Shown here: piece by piece, positions 16,674 to 25,412 of the stretch
Numbering within the stretch: position 1 is the stretch's first letter
Layout of the letters: each line of letters starts with the position of its first letter
From: Gallionella straubiae
Lineage (GTDB): Bacteria; Pseudomonadota; Gammaproteobacteria; Burkholderiales; Gallionellaceae
Direction of reading: 5' to 3'
Length of the DNA: 64,000 nucleotides
NCBI RefSeq assembly: GCF_051257895.1
Contig: NZ_CP194331.1
Coordinates: 806,001-870,000, forward strand
Translations under genes and position numbers: made by a program
The notes under the pieces: generated by a model
Databases searched by the model: none
The model's input: the letters and a program-made list of their open reading frames with translations, nothing else
What the model was told of the DNA's origin: nothing

Positions 16674-19169
16674 ATGGCAAGCGTGAAATCCGGAAGAAAC
16701 GACCCCTGCCCCTGCGGCAGCGGAAAAAAATACAAGAAGTGCTGTTCCGACAAACTCGAAGCAGGCGCGGCATTTCCGCCTCCGCGGCCACCGGCTCATT
16801 TCGCTGCGCCAGAAGTGCCTGCCGCACAAGGGACGCCCGGCCATCGGGAAATCGGCGCCCTGGTGTCGCTCTTCAACCAGCAGCGCTACATGGAAGCCGA
16901 GCATCTAGCGCGCTCGGTGACGGATAATTTTCCGCGCTACGGTTTCGGCTGGAAGGTATTGGGCGCGGCAGCCAATCAGTTGGGTCGAAGCGCGGACGCG
17001 CTGGCCTCCCTGCAGAAAGCGGCGGCACTGCTGCCGGACGACGAAGAGGTGCACTACAACCTCGGCAGCACGCTGCATAACCTGGGGCGGCTGGACGAAG
17101 CCGCCGCAAGCTACCGCCGCACGCTGGCGATCAGGCCGAATTACGTCGAAGCGCATAACAATCTCGGCAACACCCTCAAGGACATGGGGCAGCTCGATGA
17201 GGCCGCCGCGAGCTACCGGCGTGCGCTGCAGATCAGGCCGGGTTACGCCGAGGCGCACTGCAACCTCGGCAACACCCTCAGCGAACTGGGACAGCCCATC
17301 GATGCCGAAGCCAGCCTGCGCCTGGCGCTGCAGATCAGGCCGGATTTCGTCGAAGCGCTCAACAGCCTCGCCCTGCTGCTCAATGCGCAGGGCGATCCGG
17401 CAACGGCCCTGAACGTCGTGTACCACTCCCTGCAATACAGAGAAACGCCGGAAGCCAGAAACATCTTCGTCGCCTGCGCGAAACACCTGCACTTCACGCA
17501 GGACGACAGCGGCGTCCGCGCGGCGATGGTGCGCGCCCTGACCGAACCCTGGGGGCGGCCGAGCGAACTGGCGCAGGCCGGCTTCGGCCTCGTCAGGCTC
17601 AACCCGGACATCGGGGAATGCGTGGCGCGCGCAGCCAATGCCTGGCCTCAACGGCTCGCGGCGCAGGAGCTATTCGGCCCCTCCCCTCTCCCCAACCCTC
17701 TCCCGATGCCCTCTCCTCAATCCTCTCCCGCAAGCGGGAGAGGAGGCGAACGAAAAGAGCAATCTTCAATCCCTGCGGGCGAGGGGGCAAACGAATCGCT
17801 ACGCGGGCCTTATGTTGACGGCCTTGCCGCGCTCGCCAACGATGCGCTGCTCATCGCCCTGCTCGATGCGATGCCCGTCTGCGATATCGAAACGGAACGC
17901 TTCCTGACCCTCGCGCGCCATGCCCTGCTCGAAGCCTCCATGGCGGGCGACGAAACCGGTGCCGCCTTGAGTTTCTGCAGCGTGCTGGCGCGCCAATGCT
18001 TCATCAACGAATACGTGTTTTCGTTCACCGATGGAGAAATCGGCAAGGCGGGAGAATTGCGCGACTCGCTGGCCGCGGCGCTGCAAGCGGGTGCGCAAAT
18101 ACCTCCGCTGTGGCTTGCTGCGGTCGCGGCCTATTTTCCGCTCGGCTCCCTTCCGCTCGCCGGGCGGCTGCTTGAAAAACAATGGCCCGAGGAAGTCGCG
18201 GCCATCCTGAAACAACAGGTGCAAGAACCGGCGGAAGAGCGGGAACTGCGTGCCGCCATACCGCGGCTGACCGCCATCGAGGACGAGGTGTCGCTGCTCG
18301 TGCAGAACCAGTACGAGGAGAACCTCTACCCGCGCTGGATCAGGCCCGATCCTGTGGTGAAGGCAAAAGACATCTCCGCCTATCTATCGCAAAAGTTTCC
18401 GCTGGCTTCCTTCAAGCGCCCCGGCAAAAGCGACAGCATCGACGTGCTCGTCGCGGGCTGCGGCACCGGCCAGCATTCCATCGCCACGGTGCAGCGCATC
18501 GAAGGCGCGCAGGTGCTGGCCATCGACCTCAGCCTGAGCAGCCTCGCCTACGCGAAACGCAAGACGCAGGAGCTCGGCCTGACCTCGGTCGAATACGCGC
18601 AGGCCGACCTGCTGAGGCTCGGCTCGCTCGGGCGCAGCTTCGACGTGATCGAATCGGTCGGCGTGCTGCACCACCTCGCCGACCCGTATGCCGGATGGCA
18701 GGCGCTGCTCTCCCTCTTGCGCCCCGGCGGCTTCATGGAGCTCGGCCTCTACAGCGCGACGGCGCGGCGGAACATCACAGGCATATGGGACTTCATCGCC
18801 GAGCGCGGCTACGGCTCCTCGCCCGAAGAAATCCGGCGCTTCCGCCAGGACCTGATCGATGCGGGCAACCATGCGGAGTTCGGCGCGGCGCTGAACTCGG
18901 CGGATTTCTTCAGCACCAGCACCTGCCGCGACCTGCTGTTCCACGTGCACGAACACGGCATGACGCTGGCGGGCATCGAGGAATTCCTGCGAAAAAACAA
19001 GCTGACCTTCCTCGGCTTCGAAATCGGCGCCGAGGTGCTGCACGCCTACCGGCAGCGTGTCCCCGAAGACCGCGCCGCCACCGATCTTGCGCAGTGGCAG
19101 GTTTTCGAGAACGAGAATCCCGATACCTTCGGGAGCATGTACCACTTCTGGGTGCAGAAGAATGAGTGA
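16674..19169 (+). CDS. SEC-C zinc motif / TPR / SAM-methyltransferase fusion protein
   Basis: A ~831-residue multidomain protein. It opens with a SEC-C zinc motif (GRNDPCPCGSGKKYKKCC; Cys12, Cys14, Cys23, Cys24), then TPR repeats at about residues 60-250 (RPNYVEAHNNLGNTLKDMGQ and relatives). A Pro/Ser/Gly-rich insert at about 335-380 is encoded by a palindromic repeat. A methyltransferase domain lies from about 585 (VLVAGCGTGQHS, AIDLSLSSLAYAKRK, VGVLHHL). The start is uncertain: ATG 16674 is used, but GTG 16683 with AAGGA upstream would begin MKSGRNDPCPC, and GTG 16656 is also in frame. TPR-methyltransferase fusions probably modify proteins or peptides; the target is unknown. Confidence 0.88.
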   Translation: MASVKSGRNDPCPCGSGKKYKKCCSDKLEAGAAFPPPRPPAHFAAPEVPAAQGTPGHREIGALVSLFNQQRYMEAEHLARSVTDNFPRYGFGWKVLGAAANQLGRSADALASLQKAAALLPDDEEVHYNLGSTLHNLGRLDEAAASYRRTLAIRPNYVEAHNNLGNTLKDMGQLDEAAASYRRALQIRPGYAEAHCNLGNTLSELGQPIDAEASLRLALQIRPDFVEALNSLALLLNAQGDPATALNVVYHSLQYRETPEARNIFVACAKHLHFTQDDSGVRAAMVRALTEPWGRPSELAQAGFGLVRLNPDIGECVARAANAWPQRLAAQELFGPSPLPNPLPMPSPQSSPASGRGGERKEQSSIPAGEGANESLRGPYVDGLAALANDALLIALLDAMPVCDIETERFLTLARHALLEASMAGDETGAALSFCSVLARQCFINEYVFSFTDGEIGKAGELRDSLAAALQAGAQIPPLWLAAVAAYFPLGSLPLAGRLLEKQWPEEVAAILKQQVQEPAEERELRAAIPRLTAIEDEVSLLVQNQYEENLYPRWIRPDPVVKAKDISAYLSQKFPLASFKRPGKSDSIDVLVAGCGTGQHSIATVQRIEGAQVLAIDLSLSSLAYAKRKTQELGLTSVEYAQADLLRLGSLGRSFDVIESVGVLHHLADPYAGWQALLSLLRPGGFMELGLYSATARRNITGIWDFIAERGYGSSPEEIRRFRQDLIDAGNHAEFGAALNSADFFSTSTCRDLLFHVHEHGMTLAGIEEFLRKNKLTFLGFEIGAEVLHAYRQRVPEDRAATDLAQWQVFENENPDTFGSMYHFWVQKNE
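17722..17743. repeat. REP-like perfect palindrome inside a coding sequence
   Basis: Two perfect 10-base arms separated by AA (CCTCTCCCGC / GCGGGAGAGG). They sit in a longer CT-rich/GA-rich block (~17680-17795) of the type usually found between genes. It is read through in frame by the SEC-C/TPR/methyltransferase gene and encodes its low-complexity insert. Confidence 0.8.
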
Positions 19170-19225
19170 GGTTTACAAATTGAAGAGCGCGGAATGAAAT
19201 CAGGGGAATCAAAAAATTCCGCCAC

Positions 19226-19300
19226 TCCGGCGCAGGCCGGAATCCAGCAAGACAAAAATGCATTTTGTTTTAAACCCACTGGATTCCGGCCTGCGCCGGA
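19226..19300. repeat. Intergenic inverted repeat (REP family), possible terminator
   Basis: Perfect 22-base inverted arms at 19226-19247 and 19279-19300 (TCCGGCGCAGGCCGGAATCC type) with a ~31-base AT-rich loop that itself holds AAAATGCATTTT. It lies just behind the methyltransferase-fusion gene. It could protect the 3' end of the transcript or end it, although there is no U-tract directly after the second arm. Confidence 0.8.
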
Positions 19301-19388
19301 ATGACGGCGCGGGTGTCACACAACTAGCCGCTGCCGGCACACGCATGTATAGTTCGGCGAGCCAGTTGAATAACAATCAGGAGATAAA

Positions 19389-19697
19389 ATGCAAAGTCAG
19401 TTGATCAGGGTCAAGACGATAACGGGAGCACCGATTTACATCAGCCTCTGCGCCGATGAAGACCAGAAAATCTTCGTCCTCATGAACATCACCGCGTTCA
19501 CCGTCGGCACCTATTTCGAAAGCGCGGAAAAAGCGCTGAAGGAATGCATCGACGTCATCAACAAGGTCCTCGAATACCGGAGCAAGGGCGACAAGATCGA
19601 GGCGCTCCATTCGGATCACGGAGGCGCATTCCTCAGCAACGAGGAGATGGCGAGCATCCTGAGCCAGCCGCCCGCCGAGACTTCCCGGAAACACTGA
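19389..19697 (+). CDS. Hypothetical protein
   Basis: A 102-residue soluble protein, start ATG 19389 with CAGGAG at ideal spacing. The N-terminal half reads as beta strands (LIRVKTITGAPIYISLC, KIFVLMNITAF), followed by a helix (AEKALKECIDVINKVLEYRS) and a polar tail. No cysteine motif, signal peptide or membrane segment. No family recognised. It stands between an intergenic repeat and the HEPN gene. Confidence 0.65.
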   Translation: MQSQLIRVKTITGAPIYISLCADEDQKIFVLMNITAFTVGTYFESAEKALKECIDVINKVLEYRSKGDKIEALHSDHGGAFLSNEEMASILSQPPAETSRKH

Positions 19698-19775
19698 AGA
19701 GAACAAACCACCCGCTACTCGAAGGTGCCTTTCCCGGGATTTTTTAGGGCGTCTACTTTATGTTAGCCATCATCA

Positions 19776-21122
19776 ATGTTGTCACCTGCATATGGGATTG
19801 ATGCCGCGTCGCTACTCTTGGGAATTGGCACTTCAGCGCTCGCCAGTTGGCTTGCGTACTTCATAGCCAAGAGACGCAGAGCATTTGCCCAAGAGGAAGA
19901 ATCGATGTCACAGAAGGACCGACTAAAAATACTGAACGAAGCACTAACCGTATGCTCTCTGGGCCATATCGCGTTTGATAAGCCCGGCTCAAGACAGACT
20001 TTTGGCTTTGGGCCAGAAGCTCTGAACATTGTCGGCGATGACAACAGAAGAACGTTTGACCAAACGATCAATAAGCTTATGGAAACAGGTGTCTCTGGCA
20101 CCTTGTCAAAAGCAAAGTTTACACAACTGCTAGTGCCAACCTTACAGATCAAGAAGAAGGCGGCTATTGACTTTACGAAAGGAGATTGCGATGTATTCTG
20201 GAAAAGCATAGAGGCAATTCCAATCGTAGAGCATCGCGTACTTCGAGAGGTGTTTGGCGCATCTTTCTCCAATAGCACGGACCCGCTGAACATATCGTGC
20301 TTTACGATCTACGATTGGCATCGCCACAAATCGCTGATTACAGGGCCACATGTAACTAATGATTCTTGGGTATGGAACGAATCTAAGCATGGCCTGCTGG
20401 CTGAATGTAAGGTTCAGGCCCGAGACGAACAGAAGGCCCTGGAACTTGCAGACATTCTCTTTGCCAAGCTGGAATCGACCATACGTTTCATGATTGGCCA
20501 CCGAACGGAGCGCTTTGAATTCGGCATCCTCAACTATGCTGGCTCACGCCTTTCTCAGCACTACCTGTTCAATGACAATCACATTACTGCGGGCAATTCT
20601 CGCAAAGGCTCGATAGAGGCCATCCCCCTTGACGATGAGTATTTTTCTAAGCCAAGCCAAGAGTTTGCACGGTTGCTCGGTCTCTTAGCCTCTCAGTGCA
20701 ACAGTCTTGAGAGGCGAATACTTCGCAGCGTTGAATGGACTGCACAGGCCCTCATTGACCCAAATCCGGCTAGCGCATTCATCAAGGCAGCTACTTCCCT
20801 CGAAGTCCTCTTTAGCGCGACCGAAAAAGGTGTAATTACTCCATCAATCATGGCGCAGATATCTGAAAGTTGCGCTCATATCCTGGGAAGCACGCCTGAG
20901 TCGTGTGTGCATATTGAGGCTACTGTTAAGCGACTCTACGGGATTCGATCCGCAGTCGTTCATTCCGGTAAAGATAGCGTTCCCGAAGAAGACCTCGCCA
21001 CATTCATACACATTGCTCGATCTGTCGCAATTGAGCTCTTAGCCAACAGTAGCTACTTGGCTATTGAGAGCATCGAAAAGCTACATGAAACGCTAAGAAT
21101 CAAGAAATACCAAGCGCCATGA
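19776..21122 (+). CDS. HEPN-domain protein (ApeA-like HEPN), N-terminal membrane segment
   Basis: A 448-residue protein with a likely transmembrane helix at about residues 10-30 (ASLLLGIGTSALASWLAYFI) followed by a basic stretch. It has a long middle region of unknown type and a C-terminal HEPN domain (~320-440). The HEPN signature Rx4H is present as RSAVVH (Arg391-His396), within VKRLYGIRSAVVHSG, as in the ApeA-like HEPN group. HEPN proteins with this motif are often metal-independent RNases in defence or toxin systems. Base composition is visibly lower in GC than its neighbours, which suggests transfer. No obvious antitoxin (MNT) gene is adjacent. Confidence 0.7.
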   Translation: MLSPAYGIDAASLLLGIGTSALASWLAYFIAKRRRAFAQEEESMSQKDRLKILNEALTVCSLGHIAFDKPGSRQTFGFGPEALNIVGDDNRRTFDQTINKLMETGVSGTLSKAKFTQLLVPTLQIKKKAAIDFTKGDCDVFWKSIEAIPIVEHRVLREVFGASFSNSTDPLNISCFTIYDWHRHKSLITGPHVTNDSWVWNESKHGLLAECKVQARDEQKALELADILFAKLESTIRFMIGHRTERFEFGILNYAGSRLSQHYLFNDNHITAGNSRKGSIEAIPLDDEYFSKPSQEFARLLGLLASQCNSLERRILRSVEWTAQALIDPNPASAFIKAATSLEVLFSATEKGVITPSIMAQISESCAHILGSTPESCVHIEATVKRLYGIRSAVVHSGKDSVPEEDLATFIHIARSVAIELLANSSYLAIESIEKLHETLRIKKYQAP

Positions 21123-21237
21123 CGATGGCTAACCTCTCGGTCAACACGGACCTCGCGCAACAAGCAACTAAAAGGGGCAGCCTCGCATTATTTTACAACC
21201 CGAAGCCGTGGATTGAATTAAGCGAGGCAGCTACCTA

Positions 21238-21378
21238 GAAGCTGCCTTAAAAATTCGCGAGGAGGGATGGATGCAAGGCGCACGGAGCGCAGCAACCGGA
21301 ATGTACACAAGTACATGAGGATTGCGAGCACCGCGCAACGCCGCAGACGCCCTCCGCAGCAATTTTGAAGGCAGCTTC
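21238..21378. repeat. Long imperfect inverted repeat between convergent genes
   Basis: About 141 bases that fold back on themselves. The outer arms GAAGCTGCCTTAAAAATT (21238-21255) and its inverted copy (21361-21378) differ at one position, and the centre is GTAC-acaa-GTAC. The inner parts (GAGGGATGGATGC, GACGCCCTCCGC) pair less well. The right end touches the stop codon of the diguanylate cyclase. It could act as a bidirectional terminator or be a MITE-like element. Confidence 0.7.
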
Positions 21379-22477
21379 AGGCAGGCTCCCCGCAGATCAC
21401 CCTGTTCCGTCCCTCATGCTTGGCCTGGTAGAGCGCCTTGTCCGCGGCGGCAACCATGCGGTCGGCGAGCTGGTGGTTCCCTGCGGCAGGGTCCGCGGCG
21501 GGCAGCATGGAGATTCCGATCGAGATGGTGAGGTTGATCGACTGCCCGGATTGCGCGTAGATGTTTTCTTCTGCGATGCAGCGGCGTATCCGTTCCGCGA
21601 TCTGGCTGGCATGGTACATATCGGTCTGCGGCAGCAGCACGACGAATTCCTCGCCGCCATAGCGCGCGATCGTGTCGCCCACGCGCAACTGCGACTGGAT
21701 GAAGCTGGCCACGCCCACCAGCACCTCGTCGCCCGTCTGGTGGCCGTAGGTGTCGTTGATGCTCTTGAACCTGTCGATGTCGAGAAACATGCAGGCCAGC
21801 GGATGCTTGTGCCGGCGGGCCTGGCTGATTTCGATCTGGCAGCGGTGCTCGAAGTAGCGGCGGTTCTGCACGCCGGTCAGCGCGTCGGTCAGCCCCATCC
21901 GCTTCAGGCGCTCCTGCGAGAGGGCGTTCTCCAGGCAGATCGCGACGATTTCGGCCAACCGTTCGAGGAAGTCCGTCCCGCAGCCGGCGCTATAACGCTC
22001 CGGGTTGGCGCTGCCGAGATGCAGGCTGCCGATCAGTTCGCCGTGCCGCATGAGCGGCATGAGCGCGACCGATGCGACCGCCTTCGCGGGAGCCTTGAAG
22101 AGGGGCTGGTGGTGCCTGGCGTCGAAGGCGCCCAGATACGGACTGCGTTTCCCGCCGTACAGGGCTTCGAGCGCGGCGGGCGACTTGAGCAGCGTGAGGC
22201 CGTTGCGTGCCTCTTCGTTGCCGGCCCCGCTTTCGAGAATCCGGCTGGCCTCGTGCTCCCGATCGACCAGCGCCAGCGTGACGAACTCCACGCCGAACGC
22301 CAGCCTGTACTCGGAGAGCAGGAGGTGAATCAGTTCCGGGAGGGAATCGGCGCCGATCAACTGGCGCTGGAGCTGGTCGAAGCGGCGCATCTTGCTTTCG
22401 TTCTGCCGTGCCTCGTGCAGCAGCGCTTCGAGCTGCTGGCGGAGTAAATGATTCTCGGACTGGAGATGATTATTCAT
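21377..22477 (-). CDS. Diguanylate cyclase, GAF/DUF484-like sensor plus GGDEF
   Basis: A 366-residue cytoplasmic protein. An N-terminal coiled coil (residues 5-40) and a GAF/DUF484-like sensor (~45-185) are joined to a GGDEF domain (~195-360). The active loop reads GGEEF (274-278), so synthesis of cyclic di-GMP from GTP is expected. The inhibitory I-site RVGD (265-268) stands five residues before it, so feedback inhibition should also work. No membrane segment. Monocistronic and convergent with the HEPN gene. A plausible influence on adhesion or the RTX protein further right is only inference. Confidence 0.92.
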   Translation of the reverse strand: MNNHLQSENHLLRQQLEALLHEARQNESKMRRFDQLQRQLIGADSLPELIHLLLSEYRLAFGVEFVTLALVDREHEASRILESGAGNEEARNGLTLLKSPAALEALYGGKRSPYLGAFDARHHQPLFKAPAKAVASVALMPLMRHGELIGSLHLGSANPERYSAGCGTDFLERLAEIVAICLENALSQERLKRMGLTDALTGVQNRRYFEHRCQIEISQARRHKHPLACMFLDIDRFKSINDTYGHQTGDEVLVGVASFIQSQLRVGDTIARYGGEEFVVLLPQTDMYHASQIAERIRRCIAEENIYAQSGQSINLTISIGISMLPAADPAAGNHQLADRMVAAADKALYQAKHEGRNRVICGEPA

Positions 22478-22667
22478 TTCCTGCGTTATCGGCTACCCAA
22501 TCCGGTTCTTTAGGAGCTGCTTTCCGAAGTGGCCCCTTGTTTTGTGACGTTCCCCCTTCGATACCTCAGGGCGAACGTGATTTATATTCATGCCGAATCA
22601 ATAGCCGCCAATCGTCAGTTGAATAACCATCCATGGCTAACTAGCGACTAGCGTCTAACGACTGTTT

Positions 22668-22991
22668 TCACCAGATCACGTCAGGCAATTTCAGCCTTTC
22701 CACGGGCTTGTCGCCGAGCAGGTGCTCCTCGATGATGGCGTTCACGTCTTCCGGTTTTACGCCACCGTACATCACGCCTTCCGGATAGACCAGCACGCTG
22801 GGGCCGGTGCCGCAGGTGCCGAGGCAACTGGTGCCGGCTACCGCATAGCGCCCCCACAACTGTCTCTTTTCAAACTGCTGCATGAACTCCTGCAACACGG
22901 CCCCGCTGCCTTTCGCCGCGCATGAACCGCGCGGATGATCCTCCGGGCGGGATTGCGTGCAGATGAATACGTGTTTTTTTGGCTTGCCCAT
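22668..22991 (-). CDS. Thioredoxin-fold [2Fe-2S] ferredoxin
   Basis: A 107-residue protein of the thioredoxin-like ferredoxin family. Four cysteines are in the expected places (Cys11 after the first strand, Cys24, Cys56 and Cys60 in GTSCLGTCGTGP). It starts at ATG 22991 with AGGAG at good spacing. It is the last gene of cluster II, 110 bases behind the third Ycf46-like ATPase. It may deliver electrons to the radical SAM activase of the same cluster or act as its redox sensor; that link is inferred from position. Confidence 0.85.
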   Translation of the reverse strand: MGKPKKHVFICTQSRPEDHPRGSCAAKGSGAVLQEFMQQFEKRQLWGRYAVAGTSCLGTCGTGPSVLVYPEGVMYGGVKPEDVNAIIEEHLLGDKPVERLKLPDVIW

Positions 22992-23101
22992 TCCTGTCTC
23001 CTGGTTAATCTATTATTGGTTCCGGTTTCATCCATGCCGGAGGGGCCGCCATTGTAAGGGAGGAATCCCTGTTCTTGACAAGCGCGCTGCATTTTTCCGC
23101 C

Positions 23102-24715
23102 CTACAGGTCCATCTTGCGTTCCACCCTGCGCGGCTCGCCGGGGGCGCGATTGTCGTCCAGCTTCTCGATATTGACCTCCTCGGTTTTCGCGCTGCGCGA
23201 TGCGTTGCGCGCCTGGCCGAAGATGACCAGCTTGCGCAGTTCCTCGATATGCTCGCGGTGCGATTTGGCGAGCGGCACCATGGTGGCGGCGGCAGCGAGC
23301 AGATCGGCGGTCTCGACCTCGCGCCCGCCGTCGATGAAGGCCGGGAACTGCGCGGCGTTGACCACCGCCTCCAGTTCCGCCCCGACGAAGCCCTCGGTTG
23401 CTTTCGCGACGTGCGACAGGTCGAACTTGTTGCGGATGTCGGTGATGCGGTTCTGCCGGAGCAGCACCTCCAGGATTTCTTCGCGCTCGGTGAGGGTGGG
23501 CAGGTCGAGAAAGAACACTTCGTCGAAACGTCCCTTGCGCAAAAACTCGGTCGGCAGGTGCCGGATGTTGTTGGCGGTCGCGAATACCGACACCGGAGCC
23601 TGCTTCTCCTGCATCCAGGTCAGGAAGGTGGCGAGCACGCGTGCGGCGGTGCCGCTGTCTCCTATCGAGCCGGCAAAGGCCTTCTCGATCTCGTCCACCC
23701 ACAGCACGCAAGGCGCGATCACCTCGGCGATCTCCATCGCTTCGCGCATGTTCTTTTCCGACGCGCCCAGCAGGCCGCCGAACACCGCGCCCATATCGAG
23801 GCGCAGCAGCGGCTGCGCCCACATGCCCGCCGCGACCTTGGCGGTCAGGCTCTTGCCGGTGCCGGGAATGCCGATCAGCGCGACGCCGCGCGGCTTCGAC
23901 AGGCCATAGTTGCGCGCCTCTTCGGAGAAAGCCATGCGGCGCAATTCCAGCCAGTCCTTGAGTTCGTCCAGGCCGCCGATGCGGTCGGCGTTCTCCACAT
24001 AGGGATAGAGTTCCAGCATGCCGCTCTCGCGGATGATCGCGCACTTCTCCTCGGTGATGAGGTCGGCGCAGCGCTCGTCCAGACGTGCGCCGGAACGGCC
24101 CCGGCTCGCCGTCACCACGGCCTTGCGGAACACGCGCTCGGCCTGGGTGCTGGTCAGTCCGAGCGCGGCCTCCACCAGCTTGATGCGCAGCGACGGCTCG
24201 ACCTGTTCAAGCGCGCCGCTCGCGCCGGCGGTGCGCTCCAGCAGCGCGTCCATCTCCTCGGCGTTGGGCTTGGCGAGCTCCAGCACCGGCACGTCGTGCT
24301 TGAGCTCCAGCGGCAGGCAGTATTCAGGTGTGATGATGACGATGTTCTTGCGTGGCTGAATTTCCGGCAGTTGCGCCGCGAGGTTGCGCAGGCTGCGCAG
24401 CGCGCCGCGCTTGGCTTCCCATATCTGGTGGAAATCCTTGAGCACGAAGGTCGCGCTGCCCCTGTAGTCGCGGATCATGCGCAGGATGGTGTCGGCCGTG
24501 GCCTCGCGCTTGTCGTCAAACGGCTCTTTCGCGCGCCTGAGGCAGACGAACTGGTCGCCGATGTCCCAGGTATAGAGCCCCTCGCCCTCGGGCCAGCCGG
24601 GACGTCCGGACAGCTCCATGAGTTCGCGCAGCACCCGCCCCTCTTCGCTGGTGACCACGTTGACCACCGCGATGCGCGCGTCGAAATGCAGTTTCAGTTC
24701 GTCTTGAAAGGACAT
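23102..24715 (-). CDS. Ycf46-like AAA+ ATPase (copy 3 of 3)
   Basis: A 537-residue protein with the same plan as the 7117-8697 copy. The N-terminal domain begins HFDARIAVVNVVTSEEGRVLREL. The C-terminal AAA+ module has Walker A GIPGTGKS (282-289), Walker B CVLWVDE (336-342), sensor 1 ATANN (379-383) and RKGRFDE (393-399). The start is ATG 24715, chosen because AGGAG lies 7 bases upstream; an upstream in-frame start at 24745 lacks one. The three paralogues differ clearly, which suggests a mixed ring or three separate adaptors. Cluster II neighbours are a NrdG-like activase upstream and a ferredoxin downstream. Confidence 0.88.
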   Translation of the reverse strand: MSFQDELKLHFDARIAVVNVVTSEEGRVLRELMELSGRPGWPEGEGLYTWDIGDQFVCLRRAKEPFDDKREATADTILRMIRDYRGSATFVLKDFHQIWEAKRGALRSLRNLAAQLPEIQPRKNIVIITPEYCLPLELKHDVPVLELAKPNAEEMDALLERTAGASGALEQVEPSLRIKLVEAALGLTSTQAERVFRKAVVTASRGRSGARLDERCADLITEEKCAIIRESGMLELYPYVENADRIGGLDELKDWLELRRMAFSEEARNYGLSKPRGVALIGIPGTGKSLTAKVAAGMWAQPLLRLDMGAVFGGLLGASEKNMREAMEIAEVIAPCVLWVDEIEKAFAGSIGDSGTAARVLATFLTWMQEKQAPVSVFATANNIRHLPTEFLRKGRFDEVFFLDLPTLTEREEILEVLLRQNRITDIRNKFDLSHVAKATEGFVGAELEAVVNAAQFPAFIDGGREVETADLLAAAATMVPLAKSHREHIEELRKLVIFGQARNASRSAKTEEVNIEKLDDNRAPGEPRRVERKMDL

Positions 24716-24782
24716 GTGCGGCTCCTGGTTATCGTGTAATTCCAACTCCGTCTAGTGGCGTCTCTGGAATCATTAAAACTTG

Positions 24783-25406
24783 TCATGGCTCCCGTAGGTC
24801 GGGCTTGAGCCCGACATGTCGGCCTGAAGGCCGACCTACAACATCTACATCAACCGGGAATCCCGTCACCGACACGCTGCCATCTACGCCGATACGGAAT
24901 TCGCTGCGGCGCGGCCCTAACTCTACGCCGCGGTAGCGTTCGGTCAAGTACAGCAGTTCCTGGTTGCTGCTCGCAAGCAGCGGGTGGTGCTGCGGCAGGT
25001 CGCGCCGGTAGGGGCCCGCCGCGAGCAGGTCGGCGGCGGCAAGCAGCCGCCGCACGCCGGGGTTGCGGCTTGTGCGCAGGGTCGCGGCCTCGTAGCCGGT
25101 GAAGACCATCACTCCCTTGCCGACGGCGCGCACCGCCTCCGCCACCTCGGCCAGCGCCGCGGCCTGCGCGAAGGGCTCGCCACCCGAAAAGCTCACGCCC
25201 TCGGTATCCGCTTGTGCCAGCAGCAGCGCGACCGCCTCGTCCACCGTAGATTCGTAACCGCCCGCGAAAGGCTGGAAGTCCGGGTTGAAGCAGCCTTCGC
25301 AGCGTAGCGCGCAGCCATGCACCCACAGCACCGAGCGCAGGCCGGGGCCGTTGGCGCGCGAGTGCGGCAGGAATGCGGCGAGCCTGAGGGTGGATGGTTT
25401 GCTCAT
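24783..25406 (-). CDS. NrdG-like radical SAM activating enzyme
   Basis: A 207-residue protein with radical SAM cysteines CALRCEGC (Cys32, Cys36, Cys39) and the VSFSGGEPF motif. The size and order match glycyl-radical-enzyme activases of the NrdG type. No nrdD or other glycyl-radical enzyme gene is in the window, so its substrate may be something else in this cluster. The last ~15 codons lie inside a palindromic repeat (24794-24839), which now supplies the C-terminal tail (RHVGLKPDLREP). It is 67 bases ahead of the third AAA gene. Confidence 0.85.
   Translation of the reverse strand: MSKPSTLRLAAFLPHSRANGPGLRSVLWVHGCALRCEGCFNPDFQPFAGGYESTVDEAVALLLAQADTEGVSFSGGEPFAQAAALAEVAEAVRAVGKGVMVFTGYEAATLRTSRNPGVRRLLAAADLLAAGPYRRDLPQHHPLLASSNQELLYLTERYRGVELGPRRSEFRIGVDGSVSVTGFPVDVDVVGRPSGRHVGLKPDLREP
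24794..24839. repeat. Palindromic REP-like repeat overlapping a gene end
   Basis: Complementary ends GTAGGTCGG (24794) and CCGACCTAC (to 24839), with inner hairpins GTCGGGCTTGAGCCCGAC and GTCGGCCTGAAGGCCGAC. This is a very common intergenic repeat type. Here it encodes the C-terminus and stop of the NrdG-like gene and may also terminate or stabilise its transcript. Confidence 0.8.
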
Positions 25407-25412
25407 TACAAG

